Assembly: GCF_004365705.1 (NCBI RefSeq)
Contig: NZ_SOBN01000001.1
Location: 744,001 to 808,000 of the forward strand
DNA: 64,000 nucleotides
Origin: Streptomyces sp. 846.5
Lineage (GTDB): Bacteria; Actinomycetota; Actinomycetes; Streptomycetales; Streptomycetaceae
Direction of reading: 5' to 3'
The number at the start of each line of letters is the position of its first letter. Position 1 is the first letter of the stretch. Both the position numbers and the translations under genes were made by a program. Below are positions 43,775-52,127 of this stretch, piece after piece. The notes under the pieces are model-generated. The model saw only the letters and a list, made by a program, of their open reading frames with translations. It was not told the origin of the DNA and searched no databases.

Positions 43775-44934
43775 GAACGGAGGGTGCGCAGGCCGGTGCG
43801 GATTTCGTTGACCAGGATCTCGGGCTGTTCCAGGGCCGCGAAGTGCCCGCCCTTGTCGGCCTCGCCGTAGTGGATCAGATTGCTGTAGGTGTCTTCGATC
43901 CAGCTTCGTGGCAGGCGTGGGATGTCCCTGGGGAAGACGGTCACCGCGACCGGGAGCGTCAGCTTCGGGCCGGCGAGAGTGGCCGCTCTGTTCTCCCAGT
44001 AGATGCGGCCGGACGACGCTGCGCTGTTGGTGAACCAGTAGAGGGAGATTGCGTCGAGCATGTCGTCCAGGCTGAGGGTGTCCTCGGCGAGCCCGTGGTT
44101 GTCTGTCTTGGACTGGAACTTCTCGTAGATCCAGGCTGCCTGACCGGCGGGAGAGTCCGCCAGGGCGAATCCGACGGTCTCCGGTTTCGTGCCCTGAAGG
44201 TGGTTCGACCCGCCGAGATCGCCGGTGTAGCGGGCGAGGGTCTCCACGGCGTAGCGCTGTTCGGGTGACAAGGTGTCGGGTATCCGTGCGGGAAAGGCGT
44301 ACTGGGTGTTCAGATGAATTCCGAGAAGCCCCTCGGGTTGCACGGCCCCGAGGGCGGTGGTGACGACGGCACCCCAATCGCCGCCCTGCGCGGCCCATCT
44401 CGTGTAGCCGAGCCGCTTCATCAGCTCCACCCACGCGTTTGCGATGCGCGACACGGTCCACCCGGTCTCCGTGGGCTTCTGGGAGAACCCGAACCCGGGA
44501 AGCGAGGGAACGACGACGTCGAATGAATCGGCGGCGTCTCCTCCGAACGGAACCGGATCGGTCAGCGGGCCGATCAGCTTCAGGAATTCGACGATCGAGC
44601 CCGGCCATCCGTGCGTGAGTATCAGCGGCATCGCGTTGGGATTCCTGGACCTGACGTGGATGAAGTGGATGTCCAGCCCATCGATCTCGGTCAGGAACTG
44701 GGGGAAGCGATTGAGCTCGGACTCGAAGCGCCGCCAGTCGTAGCCGCGCTCCCAGTAGTCGACCAGAGCTCTGGCGTTCTGCACGCGAACCCCTTGCGAC
44801 CAGTCGCCCACCGTTTCCGGGTCCGGCCATCGAGTTCTGGCAAGTCGCTGCTTCAGGTCGTCGATCTCCGCATCCGGGATCGAGACGGTGAACGGGCGGA
44901 CGAGGGTCGGGATCGGCGGCGTCGGTGCGGTCAT
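43771..44934 (-). CDS. Epoxide hydrolase (EHN N-terminal domain)
   Basis: A 387-residue alpha/beta-hydrolase with the EHN domain typical of microsomal-type epoxide hydrolases: PFTVSIPDAEIDDLKQRLARTRWPD. HGWPGSIVEF is the oxyanion/HGWP motif, nucleophile Asp186 in AAQGGDWGAVV, and the catalytic His is in KGGHFAALEQP. It opens epoxides to diols. GAGAGAGAAGAAGG lies before the ATG. Two identical TetR-type operators lie immediately upstream, with the divergent TetR gene beyond. Confidence 0.92.
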   Translation of the reverse strand: MTAPTPPIPTLVRPFTVSIPDAEIDDLKQRLARTRWPDPETVGDWSQGVRVQNARALVDYWERGYDWRRFESELNRFPQFLTEIDGLDIHFIHVRSRNPNAMPLILTHGWPGSIVEFLKLIGPLTDPVPFGGDAADSFDVVVPSLPGFGFSQKPTETGWTVSRIANAWVELMKRLGYTRWAAQGGDWGAVVTTALGAVQPEGLLGIHLNTQYAFPARIPDTLSPEQRYAVETLARYTGDLGGSNHLQGTKPETVGFALADSPAGQAAWIYEKFQSKTDNHGLAEDTLSLDDMLDAISLYWFTNSAASSGRIYWENRAATLAGPKLTLPVAVTVFPRDIPRLPRSWIEDTYSNLIHYGEADKGGHFAALEQPEILVNEIRTGLRTLRS

Positions 44935-44951
44935 TGCCTTCTTCTCTCTCC

Positions 44952-44971
44952 ATTGCACACTGCTGTGCAAT
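44952..44971. promoter_or_regulatory. Operator copy 1 (20-bp palindrome)
   Basis: ATTGCACA-CTGC-TGTGCAAT, perfect 8-bp arms, 18 nt from the epoxide hydrolase start codon. An identical copy is 27 bp away. Confidence 0.88.
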
Positions 44972-44978
44972 CTACGCC

Positions 44979-44998
44979 ATTGCACACTGCTGTGCAAT
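44979..44998. promoter_or_regulatory. Operator copy 2 (20-bp palindrome)
   Basis: Identical ATTGCACA-CTGC-TGTGCAAT copy, ending 9 nt before the TetR gene's GTG start. Together with copy 1 it spans the entire divergent promoter region. Confidence 0.88.
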
Positions 44999-45007
44999 AC
45001 TGCTGTC

Positions 45008-45607
45008 GTGCCCACCGAGTCCTCCCGTGCGCGCTCGATGAACGAGACACGCGATCGCATCCTCGACGTCGCCCTCGATGTGCTGGGAGAGAACCCCGAC
45101 GCCGGAATGGGCGACATCGCCTCCGCCGCCGGCGTCGTCCGCCGCACGGTCTACGGCCATTTCCCCTCGCGCCTCGACCTGGTCCGGACGCTCACGGAAC
45201 GGGCCGTCGCCGAGATGACAGCCGTGCTCACCGAGGTCAACGCCTCCGACGCGGAAGCGGACGCGATGTGGGTCGAATTCATCGCCCGCGTCTGGCCGGT
45301 GGCGCACCGGTACCGAGTGCTGCTGGCGCTGCGCCGTGGCGAGTACGGCGAGGCGATCCACGGCCTGCTCGGGCCGGTCGACGAGCTCCTCGCCGACCTC
45401 GTGGAACGGGGCCAGGACAGCGACGTGTTCGCACAGCACCTGCCGGCGGGCATTCTGAGCCAGGTCGCCTACGGCGTCGTGTTCGCCATCGCGGACAGCG
45501 ACCTGTCGAACGGGACCCTCGGCGCCCGCGCAGCGACGATCACAAGCCTGCTGATGCTGGGAGTTCCCGAGACGCGCGCCATTGCTCTCCTGGGCGACCT
45601 GCCCTGA
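45008..45607 (+). CDS. TetR-family regulator of the epoxide hydrolase gene
   Basis: A 199-residue TetR-type regulator. NETRDRILDVALDVLGENPDAGMGDIASAAGVVRRTVYGHFPSRLDLVRTL forms the helix-turn-helix. The GTG at 45008 lies just after the second operator, leaving room only for a very short or leaderless transcript; ATG 45038 is the alternative start. Control of itself and the epoxide hydrolase by the two operators is strongly suggested. Confidence 0.88.
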   Translation: MPTESSRARSMNETRDRILDVALDVLGENPDAGMGDIASAAGVVRRTVYGHFPSRLDLVRTLTERAVAEMTAVLTEVNASDAEADAMWVEFIARVWPVAHRYRVLLALRRGEYGEAIHGLLGPVDELLADLVERGQDSDVFAQHLPAGILSQVAYGVVFAIADSDLSNGTLGARAATITSLLMLGVPETRAIALLGDLP

Positions 45608-45627
45608 CCCGTTGCGCTGACGGACAG

Positions 45628-46284
45628 TCAGGCTGCTGTCGCCGGGGCGCCCACCTTCAGCGTGAAGGGGATGCTGCCCAGCAGGAGGGCGATGCGGGCG
45701 TGCAGTGCCTGGGATTTCACGCCCTGACTGCTGCTGGTGAAGTCGACGCCGGTCGCGTCGGTCGCGGGCGCCGAGCTGTAGATCGGGAAGCCGGCCAGCT
45801 CGCCCTTGGCGTTCAACGCGTACACCACCTTGTGCATGGCGACGTCCAGGGTGCGCTGGGAGTAGGGGCACAGGTAGAGGTCCAGCCGGGACAGGTCGAT
45901 GGCGGGGGCGGCGTGCTTGGCGGCCTGGGCCAGGGCGCGGCCGCGGGCCAGGTCGGTGACGCAGAGGGCGACCCGGCCGGCCGGGAAGTCGGTGATCTGC
46001 GAGCCGTGGACGTCGGCGAAGGCCTGGCGGCCCTGGTCGCCCACGGCCTGGCTGAGGGCCTCCGCCTGCGGGGTGTTCATCGGCGTTCCGGCGATCGCGG
46101 TGGGCGCGGGCAGGCCCTGCCACTGGGCTGCGGTCGGGCAGGGCTTGGAGCCGGCCGGCGGCGCGCTGCTGACAGGCGGTGAGGCGATCGAGACGGCGAC
46201 GTGTTCGGCGCCGGTCGAGGCGCAACCCGCCGTGAGCAGGCCGACCAGCGTCCCCGTGAGCAGAGTGGCGGGCAGGCGGCGCAT
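45628..46284 (-). CDS. Lipoprotein, unknown function
   Basis: A 218-residue secreted lipoprotein. Signal MRRLPATLLTGTLVGLLTAGC has a lipobox ending in Cys (LTAGC). The mature part has a Ser/Pro-rich linker, then PCPTAAQWQGLP, a domain with VHGSQITDFPAGRVALCVTDLARG, and a C-terminal CPYSQRTLDVAMHKVVY segment. Two cysteines in the domain may form a disulfide. No known family recognised. Confidence 0.75.
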   Translation of the reverse strand: MRRLPATLLTGTLVGLLTAGCASTGAEHVAVSIASPPVSSAPPAGSKPCPTAAQWQGLPAPTAIAGTPMNTPQAEALSQAVGDQGRQAFADVHGSQITDFPAGRVALCVTDLARGRALAQAAKHAAPAIDLSRLDLYLCPYSQRTLDVAMHKVVYALNAKGELAGFPIYSSAPATDATGVDFTSSSQGVKSQALHARIALLLGSIPFTLKVGAPATAA

Positions 46285-46366
46285 AGGAACCCCCGTGATG
46301 GTGTGCTGAGCCGCACCTCGGTGGTGCGTCGGCGATGTGACGTGCGACCACACCCAGCGGTTCCGC

Positions 46367-47482
46367 TCAGCTGTCGTAGTCCACCGTGAGGGTGTCCGAG
46401 ACCGGGTAGCTCTGGCAGGTCAGCACATAGCCGGCGGCGACCTCGGCCGGTTCCAGGGCGAAGTTGCGGCGCATCTCCGCCTTGCCGTCGACCACAAGAG
46501 CGCGGCAGGTGCCGCAGACCCCGCCCTTGCAGGCGAACGGGAGGTCGGGGCGGGACCGCTGGGCGCCGTCCAGGATGCTGTGGTCGCGGGGCAGGACCGC
46601 GCTGGTGCTGCGGCCGTCCAGGACCAGGATGGCGGTGGAGACCGGGCCCTCGGGCGCGGCGTCGCTGTGGCGCAGCGGGGTGACCGGCTCGTCCTCGGCG
46701 TAGAAGAGCTCGCGGTGCAGCCGGTCGGCGGGGACGCCGAGCCCGGTGAGCAGTTCGCGGGCCCCGGTGACCATGCCGAGCGGGCCGCAGAGCCACCAGT
46801 GGTCCACGGACTCCACCTCGACCAGTGCGTCCAGCAGCGCGGCGAGCCGTTCCGGGTCGAGCCGGCCGGAGAGCAGTTCGGCCTCGCGCGGCTCCCGGGA
46901 GAGGACGTGGGCGAGCTGGAACCGGTCGGGGTGACGGTCCTTCAGGTCGGCCAGGTCGTCGGCGAACATGACGGTGTCGCTGCGCCGGTTGCCGTAGAGC
47001 AGGGTGACGGTGGAGACCGGGTCGGCGGCGAGCACCGCGGAGGCGATCGACACCATCGGGGTGATCCCGGAGCCCGCCGCGACCAGGACGTGCCGGCCCG
47101 GGGTGGTCAGGTCGGGGGTGAAGGCCCCGGTGGGCTCCATCACCTCGACGGCGTCACCCGGGCGGACCTCGTTGACCAGCCAGGACGAGAAGAGACCGGC
47201 AGGGACGGTGCGGACGCCGATCCGGGGCGCGCCGCCCGCGAGCGAGCAGATCGAGTAGGAGCGGCGCTCGTCGCGTCCGTCGACGGTGCGGCGCAGCGTC
47301 AGCGACTGGCCCGGGGCGAAGGCGAAGGCGGCCGCGAGGTCGTCCGGGACAGCGAAGGTGACGGCGGCGGCGTCCTCGCAGAGCGGCTCGACCGAGGCGA
47401 CCCGCAGGGTGTGGAAGACCGGGCGGCGGCGCGTCGGGGCGGCGGGGGCGGTGATGGCTGCCGTCGTGGCGGGGGCCGGCAT
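46367..47482 (-). CDS. paaE: Phenylacetyl-CoA epoxidase, reductase subunit PaaE
   Basis: A 371-residue ferredoxin-NADP reductase-type protein passing electrons from NADPH to the diiron PaaAC core. FAD-binding region RRSYSICSLAGG, NADPH region VLVAAGSGITPMVSIASAVLA, CGPLGMV, and the C-terminal plant-type [2Fe-2S] ferredoxin domain with CKGGVCGTCRALVVDG and VLTCQSYP. The start ATG overlaps the paaD stop. Confidence 0.94.
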   Translation of the reverse strand: MPAPATTAAITAPAAPTRRRPVFHTLRVASVEPLCEDAAAVTFAVPDDLAAAFAFAPGQSLTLRRTVDGRDERRSYSICSLAGGAPRIGVRTVPAGLFSSWLVNEVRPGDAVEVMEPTGAFTPDLTTPGRHVLVAAGSGITPMVSIASAVLAADPVSTVTLLYGNRRSDTVMFADDLADLKDRHPDRFQLAHVLSREPREAELLSGRLDPERLAALLDALVEVESVDHWWLCGPLGMVTGARELLTGLGVPADRLHRELFYAEDEPVTPLRHSDAAPEGPVSTAILVLDGRSTSAVLPRDHSILDGAQRSRPDLPFACKGGVCGTCRALVVDGKAEMRRNFALEPAEVAAGYVLTCQSYPVSDTLTVDYDS

Positions 47483-48012
47483 CAGATCTCCTTGAGGTGT
47501 TCGAAGGGCTCGCGGCAGGAACGGCAGCGCCACAGCGCCTTGCAGGTGGTGCCGGAGAAGCGCGAGGTCTCCTCGGTGTCGGCGGACCCGCAGCGGGGGC
47601 AGGGCAGCGACGGCCTACGGGCGGACAGCACCAACGGCACGGGTCCGGACGCGGGGCGCGGGGCGCTGCCGGGCGGGGCGATGCCGTGCTCGGCGAGGGT
47701 GCGGCGGGCCGACTCGGTGATCCAGTCGGTGGTCCACGGTGGGTCCAGCACGGTGCGGATGCTGACCCGGGCGAAGCCGGCAGCGCGCAGGCGGCGGTCG
47801 ACCTCGGCCCGCATCTCGGCCATGGCCGGGCAGCCGGAGTAGGTGGGGGTGAGGGTCGCGGTGACGGCCCCGCCCAGGTCGACCTCGACGCCGCGCAGCA
47901 CCCCGAGGTCAGCGAGGTTGAGCATGGGCAGCTCGGGGTCCGGGACGCCGCCGGCCACCCTGCTCGCGAGCGCCAGGGCCGGTTCCAGGTCAGCTGCGGT
48001 GGTCATCACCAT
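47482..48012 (-). CDS. paaD: Phenylacetate degradation protein PaaD (MIP18/PaaJ family)
   Basis: A 176-residue DUF59 protein required for maturation of the epoxidase. DPELPMLNLADLGVLRGVEV and TPTYSGCPAMAEMRAEVDRRL carry the conserved DUF59 cysteine; the C-terminus has a four-cysteine zinc region (CPRCGSADTEETSRFSGTTCKALWRCRSC). Overlaps paaC (TGATG) and paaE by 1-7 nt. ATG 48006 is an alternative start. Confidence 0.92.
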   Translation of the reverse strand: MVMTTAADLEPALALASRVAGGVPDPELPMLNLADLGVLRGVEVDLGGAVTATLTPTYSGCPAMAEMRAEVDRRLRAAGFARVSIRTVLDPPWTTDWITESARRTLAEHGIAPPGSAPRPASGPVPLVLSARRPSLPCPRCGSADTEETSRFSGTTCKALWRCRSCREPFEHLKEI

Positions 48013-48839
48013 GTCGCCCCCGGGTTGGCCCGGGCCACGCTCTGCAGCTCGGCAAGGAGCGGGGCGAGGTGCTCGGTGTGATCACCGTCGCGACCCGTTC
48101 CCGGGAGCCCCACTGCTCTGGGCAGAACCAGCCCCGCGCTGTCCGCGACCTGCCGCAGCACGCCCTCGAGCTGCTCGCGGACGTCCTCGGCGGCGAGCAG
48201 CTCGTCCAGGTACGGCGCCACCGCGTCCAGCCCCTGCTGCATCCGGCGGTGCGACTCCTCGGTGCCGTCGCCCAGCCGCACCGTCCACTCGGCGGCGTAG
48301 AGGCGGTGGTAGGTCAGCTCCTTGACGCCCTTGGCGGCGACGGCGGCCAGCACCGGGTCCGGCGCCGCGGCCAGCTGCTCGAACACGGCCAGCCGCCAGG
48401 CGGAGAGCACCAGCAGCCGGGCGATGCAGTGCGCGAAGTCGCCGTTGGGCAGTTCGGCGAGGCGGACGTTGCGGAAGGCGTCGGCGTCGCGCCGGTAGGC
48501 GTAGTCGTCCTCACTGCGGCCGCTGCCGTCGGCCTGGCCGGCCCGGGTGTAGAGCAGCCGGGTCTGGCCGAGCAGGTCCAGGCCGATGTTGGCCAGCGCC
48601 AGCTCCTCCTCCAGCTCCGGCGCCCTGGTGCACCACTGCGCCAGCCGCTGGGCCAGCACCAGGGCGTCGTCGCCCAGGGCGAGGCAGCGCGCGGCCAGCG
48701 CGGGGCCGTCGACGCCGGGCGGGAGCGCGGTGTCGGTGCCGTGCAGCGGGTCCTCGAAGCCGGTGCCGAAGGCCCAGTGCGCCTCGTCGCCCTCGTGCGC
48801 CTCGGCGAGGCCGAGGTAGGCGTTGTCGTCGTCGCTCAC
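48006..48839 (-). CDS. paaC: Phenylacetyl-CoA epoxidase, structural subunit PaaC
   Basis: A 277-residue ferritin-like helical protein that scaffolds PaaA. ALVLAQRLAQWCTRAPELEEELALANIGLDLLGQTRLLY, then EDDYAYRRDADAFRNVRLAELPNGDFAHCIARLL and KGVKELTYHRLYAAEWTVRLGDGTEESHRRMQ are typical PaaC blocks. Followed by paaD with overlapping codons. Confidence 0.93.
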   Translation of the reverse strand: MSDDDNAYLGLAEAHEGDEAHWAFGTGFEDPLHGTDTALPPGVDGPALAARCLALGDDALVLAQRLAQWCTRAPELEEELALANIGLDLLGQTRLLYTRAGQADGSGRSEDDYAYRRDADAFRNVRLAELPNGDFAHCIARLLVLSAWRLAVFEQLAAAPDPVLAAVAAKGVKELTYHRLYAAEWTVRLGDGTEESHRRMQQGLDAVAPYLDELLAAEDVREQLEGVLRQVADSAGLVLPRAVGLPGTGRDGDHTEHLAPLLAELQSVARANPGATW

Positions 48840-48863
48840 GTGGCGCTCCTAAATGTGACGGCC

Positions 48864-49148
48864 CTAGATGTGCGGGACGTCGGCGGGGATGTCGTAGAAG
48901 GTGGGGTGCCGGTACACCTTGTCGCCGCTGGGCGCGAAGAAGGGGTCCTTCTCGTCCGGGGTGGAGGCGGTGATCGCCGAGCTGCGGACCACCCAGATGC
49001 TCACGCCCTCGTTGCGCCGGGTGTAGAGGTCCCGGGCGTGGGTGAGCGCCATCCGGTCGTCGGCGGCGTGCAGCGAGCCGACATGGACGTGGTTGAGGCC
49101 GCGCTTGCCGCGCACGAAGACCTCGTAGAGGGGCCAGTCGGCGTTCAT
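48864..49148 (-). CDS. paaB: Phenylacetyl-CoA epoxidase subunit PaaB
   Basis: A 94-residue small subunit: [68 protein letters not shown] is a near-textbook PaaB sequence. PaaB stabilises PaaAC assembly. Its start codon overlaps the paaA stop by 4 nt. Confidence 0.94.
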   Translation of the reverse strand: MNADWPLYEVFVRGKRGLNHVHVGSLHAADDRMALTHARDLYTRRNEGVSIWVVRSSAITASTPDEKDPFFAPSGDKVYRHPTFYDIPADVPHI

Positions 49149-50119
49149 CGTGCTACTCCTTCTTGTCGCTGCGCCTGCTTGGCCGCGTGGGCAGCGGCGG
49201 CCTCGCGGACCCAGGCGCCCTCTTCGTGGGCCGCCCGGCGCCGGGAGACCCGCTCGGTGTTGCACGGGCCGTCGCCGGAGATCACCCGCTGCAGTTCGGT
49301 CCAGTCCGGGGTGCCGAAATCGTGGCTGCCACGCTCCTCGTTCCAGCGCAGCTCCGGGTCGGGCAGGGTCACGCCCAGCCGCTCGGCCTGAGGGACCGTC
49401 ATGTCCACGAAGCGCTGCCGGAGTTCGTCGTTGGAGTGGCGCTTGATCTTCCAGGCGGTGGACTGCGCGGAGTTGGGCGAGTCGCCGTCCGGCGGGCCGA
49501 ACATCATCAGCGAGGGCCACCACCAGCGGTCCACCGCGTCCTGCACCATGGCCCGCTGGGCCTCGGTGCCGCCCATCATCGTCAGCAACAGCTCGTAGCC
49601 CTGGCGCTGGTGGAAGGACTCCTCCTTGCAGACGCGCACCATGGCTCTGGCATAGGGGCCGTAGGAGCTGCGGCACAGCGGCACCTGGTTGCAGATCGCG
49701 GCGCCGTCGACGAACCAGCCGATGACGCCGACATCGGCGAAGGTGCTCGCCGGGTAGTTGAAGATCGACGAGTACTTCTGCCGTCCCTCGATCAGCCGCT
49801 GGGTGAGGTCGGCGCGGTCCGCGCCCAGGGTCTCGGCCGCCGAGTAGAGGTAGAGGCCGTGCCCGGCCTCGTCCTGCACCTTGGCGAAGAGGATCGCCTT
49901 GCGGCGCAGCGAGGGGGCGCGGGTGATCCAGTCGCCCTCCGGCTGCATGCCGATGATCTCGGAGTGGGCGTGCTGGGCGATCTGCCGGACCAGCGTCCGC
50001 CGGTAGCCGTCCGGCATCCAGTCCCGCGGCTCGACACGCTGGTCGCGGGCGATGGTGTCGTCGAAGTGCTGCTGGAGCGGATCTGCCGGTGCTGCGGCTT
50101 CGACTGCTGCTGTCGTCAC
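49145..50119 (-). CDS. paaA: Phenylacetyl-CoA epoxidase, catalytic subunit PaaA
   Basis: A 324-residue diiron oxygenase that epoxidises the ring of phenylacetyl-CoA. Hallmarks: [50 protein letters not shown], with the E-x-x-H type iron motif in QDEAGH, and [19 protein letters not shown] as the second. GTG start with GGAGGGTGGG upstream. First gene of the paaABCDE operon, facing paaI across a PaaR-like operator. Confidence 0.95.
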   Translation of the reverse strand: MTTAAVEAAAPADPLQQHFDDTIARDQRVEPRDWMPDGYRRTLVRQIAQHAHSEIIGMQPEGDWITRAPSLRRKAILFAKVQDEAGHGLYLYSAAETLGADRADLTQRLIEGRQKYSSIFNYPASTFADVGVIGWFVDGAAICNQVPLCRSSYGPYARAMVRVCKEESFHQRQGYELLLTMMGGTEAQRAMVQDAVDRWWWPSLMMFGPPDGDSPNSAQSTAWKIKRHSNDELRQRFVDMTVPQAERLGVTLPDPELRWNEERGSHDFGTPDWTELQRVISGDGPCNTERVSRRRAAHEEGAWVREAAAAHAAKQAQRQEGVAR

Positions 50120-50209
50120 TGGTTCTGTCCCACCCTCCGGGGGTGTACGGGGCCCGCGTCGTCCCTTGACAGCCGATTGCGGGGCTGGATTACTTGACCT
50201 CACCACCAC

Positions 50210-50231
50210 GCTAACCGAATGTTCGGTCGGT
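50210..50231. promoter_or_regulatory. PaaR-like operator between paaABCDE and paaIK
   Basis: A 22-bp site with a central ACCGAA-TG-TTCGGT palindrome (50214-50227). As I recall it, actinobacterial PaaR (TetR family) recognises ACT-N-ACCG...CGGT-N-AGT; this site keeps both ACCG/CGGT half-sites and most of the outer bases. It can regulate both divergent units. TTGACC at 50194-50199 may be the paaIK -35 box. Confidence 0.72.
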
Positions 50232-50249
50232 AGACAAGAAGGAGCCGGA

Positions 50250-50687
50250 ATGCCACCCACCAGGTCGGCCCCACCAGGCCCGGCCCAGCTGATGTTCGCC
50301 GCCGACGCGGCCTCCCTGGGCCTCGGCATCGAGCTGCTGGAGGCCGGCGAGGGCGAGGCGGTGCTGCGGATGGCGGTCACCCCCGCCATGGTCAACGGGC
50401 ACGGTCTGGCCCACGGCGGCTACCTCTTCCTGCTGGCCGACACCGCCTTCGCCTGCGCCTGCAACAGCCACGGCCCGATGACCGTGGCCGCCGGCGGCGA
50501 CATCGACTTCGTCGCCCCGGCCCACGCGGGGGACGTGCTCGTGGCGACCGCGCAGGAACGGGCCCGATTCGGTCGCAGCGGGATCTACGACGTCACGGTC
50601 CGCCGCGGCAGCGAGCTGATCGCGGAGTTCCGCGGGCGCAGCCGCACGCTGCGGACCGGCACCAAGGATGAGCGGAGCATGCCATGA
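50250..50687 (+). CDS. paaI: Hydroxyphenylacetyl-CoA thioesterase PaaI
   Basis: A 145-residue hot-dog thioesterase that rescues CoA from stalled phenylacetyl-CoA pathway intermediates. [33 protein letters not shown] has the conserved Asn/His and Asp residues; [20 protein letters not shown] is typical. AAGGAG before the ATG. Overlaps paaK by 4 nt (ATGA). Confidence 0.93.
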   Translation: MPPTRSAPPGPAQLMFAADAASLGLGIELLEAGEGEAVLRMAVTPAMVNGHGLAHGGYLFLLADTAFACACNSHGPMTVAAGGDIDFVAPAHAGDVLVATAQERARFGRSGIYDVTVRRGSELIAEFRGRSRTLRTGTKDERSMP

Positions 50688-52024
50688 ACAGCCGTCCCGA
50701 CCGCCGCCTGGGCGAGCCGCTGCCGGAGGGCCTGCTGGACGCGGGCGAGCGGATGAGCGGCCCCGAGCTGCGGGACCTCCAGCTGCGGCGGCTGCGGCAG
50801 ACCCTGCAGCTCGCGTACAACCAGGTCGAGCTGTACCGGAAGAAGTTCGACGCCGCCGGGGTCAGCCCGTACGACTGCCGCAGCCTGGCCGACCTGGCCC
50901 GCTTCCCCTTCACCAGCAAGGCCGACCTGCGCGACTCCTACCCGTTCGGCATGTTCGCGGTCCCGATGGACCAGGTGCGCCGCATCCACGCCTCCAGCGG
51001 GACGACCGGGAAGCCCACGGTGGTCGGCTACACCGAGAACGACCTGTCGATGTGGGCCGACGTGGTGGCCCGCTCGATCCGCGCGGCCGGCGGCCGCCCC
51101 GGGCACAAGGTGCACATCTCCTACGGCTACGGCCTGTTCACCGGCGGCCTGGGCGCGCACTACGGCGCCGAGCGGGCCGGCTGCACGGTGATCCCCGCCT
51201 CCGGCGGGATGACGGCGCGGCAGGTGCAGATCATCCAGGACTTCCGCCCCGAGATCATCATGGTCACCCCCTCCTACATGCTGACCCTGCTGGACGAGTT
51301 CGAGCGCCAGGGCATCGACCCGCGCAGCACCTCGCTGCGGATCGGCATCTTCGGCGCCGAGCCCTGGACCGAGGAGATGCGCCGGGAGATCGAGCAGCGG
51401 CTGGACCTGCACGCGGTGGACATCTACGGCCTGTCCGAGGTGATCGGCCCCGGGGTGGCCCAGGAGTGCGTGGACACCAAGGACGGCCTGCACATCTGGG
51501 AAGATCACTTTCTCCCGGAGGTGGTGGACCCGCTCACCGACGAGGTGATGGCCGAGGGCGCCGGTGGCGAGCTGGTGTTCACCTCACTCACCAAGGAGGC
51601 GCTGCCGATCGTCCGCTACCGCACCCGCGACCTGACCCGGCTGCTGCCGGGCACCGCCCGGCCCGCCTTCCGGCGGATGGAGAAGGTCACCGGCCGCTGC
51701 GACGACATGATCATCCTGCGCGGCGTCAATGTCTTCCCCAGCCAGATCGAGGAGATCGTGCTGCGGACCCCGGGCGTCGCCCCGCACTTCCAGGTCCGGC
51801 TCACCCGCCGGGACCGGCTGGACCGGATGACCGTCCGCGCCGAGGCCAGGCCCGACGCCTCCCCCGACACCCGCGCCGCGGCCGCGGCCACCATCGGACG
51901 GGCCGTCAAGGACGGCGTCGGTGTGACGGTCGAGGTCGAGATCACCGACCCGGACACCCTGGAACGCTCGGTCGGCAAGCTCCGCCGCATCGTCGACGAA
52001 CGGGGAACGTCGACTGTCGGCTGA
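50684..52024 (+). CDS. paaK: Phenylacetate-CoA ligase PaaK
   Basis: A 446-residue adenylate-forming enzyme that activates phenylacetate to phenylacetyl-CoA, the first step of the pathway. AMP motif RRIHASSGTTGKPTVVGYT, HISYGYGLFTGGLGAHYGAE, IGIFGAEPWTEEMR, DIYGLSEVIGPGVAQEC, and C-terminal GRCDDMIILRGVNVFPSQIE are PaaK family signatures. Translationally coupled to paaI. Downstream pathway genes (paaG, paaZ, paaH, paaJ, paaF) are not in the window. Confidence 0.95.
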   Translation: MNSRPDRRLGEPLPEGLLDAGERMSGPELRDLQLRRLRQTLQLAYNQVELYRKKFDAAGVSPYDCRSLADLARFPFTSKADLRDSYPFGMFAVPMDQVRRIHASSGTTGKPTVVGYTENDLSMWADVVARSIRAAGGRPGHKVHISYGYGLFTGGLGAHYGAERAGCTVIPASGGMTARQVQIIQDFRPEIIMVTPSYMLTLLDEFERQGIDPRSTSLRIGIFGAEPWTEEMRREIEQRLDLHAVDIYGLSEVIGPGVAQECVDTKDGLHIWEDHFLPEVVDPLTDEVMAEGAGGELVFTSLTKEALPIVRYRTRDLTRLLPGTARPAFRRMEKVTGRCDDMIILRGVNVFPSQIEEIVLRTPGVAPHFQVRLTRRDRLDRMTVRAEARPDASPDTRAAAAATIGRAVKDGVGVTVEVEITDPDTLERSVGKLRRIVDERGTSTVG

Positions 52025-52088
52025 GCCGCGGCGGTTCGGATTGGTGCTCGGATTTCTGTTGTCGGAGGGCTCCGCTCCGGTCTCCTGT

Positions 52089-52106
52089 ATGAGGCGTCCG
52101 CCTCAT
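52089..52106. promoter_or_regulatory. 18-bp palindrome upstream of the thaumatin gene
   Basis: ATGAGGCG-TC-CGCCTCAT, perfect 8-bp arms, 21 nt before the start codon. Could be an operator or a leader hairpin of the thaumatin mRNA, or end the paaK transcript. Confidence 0.55.
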
Positions 52107-52127
52107 CGGCGAGGGGACAGGCAGGTC

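Noticed and set aside
46367-52024. A complete phenylacetate pathway
   Set aside because: Only activation, epoxidation and thioesterase genes are present; isomerase, ring-opening and beta-oxidation genes are not in the window.
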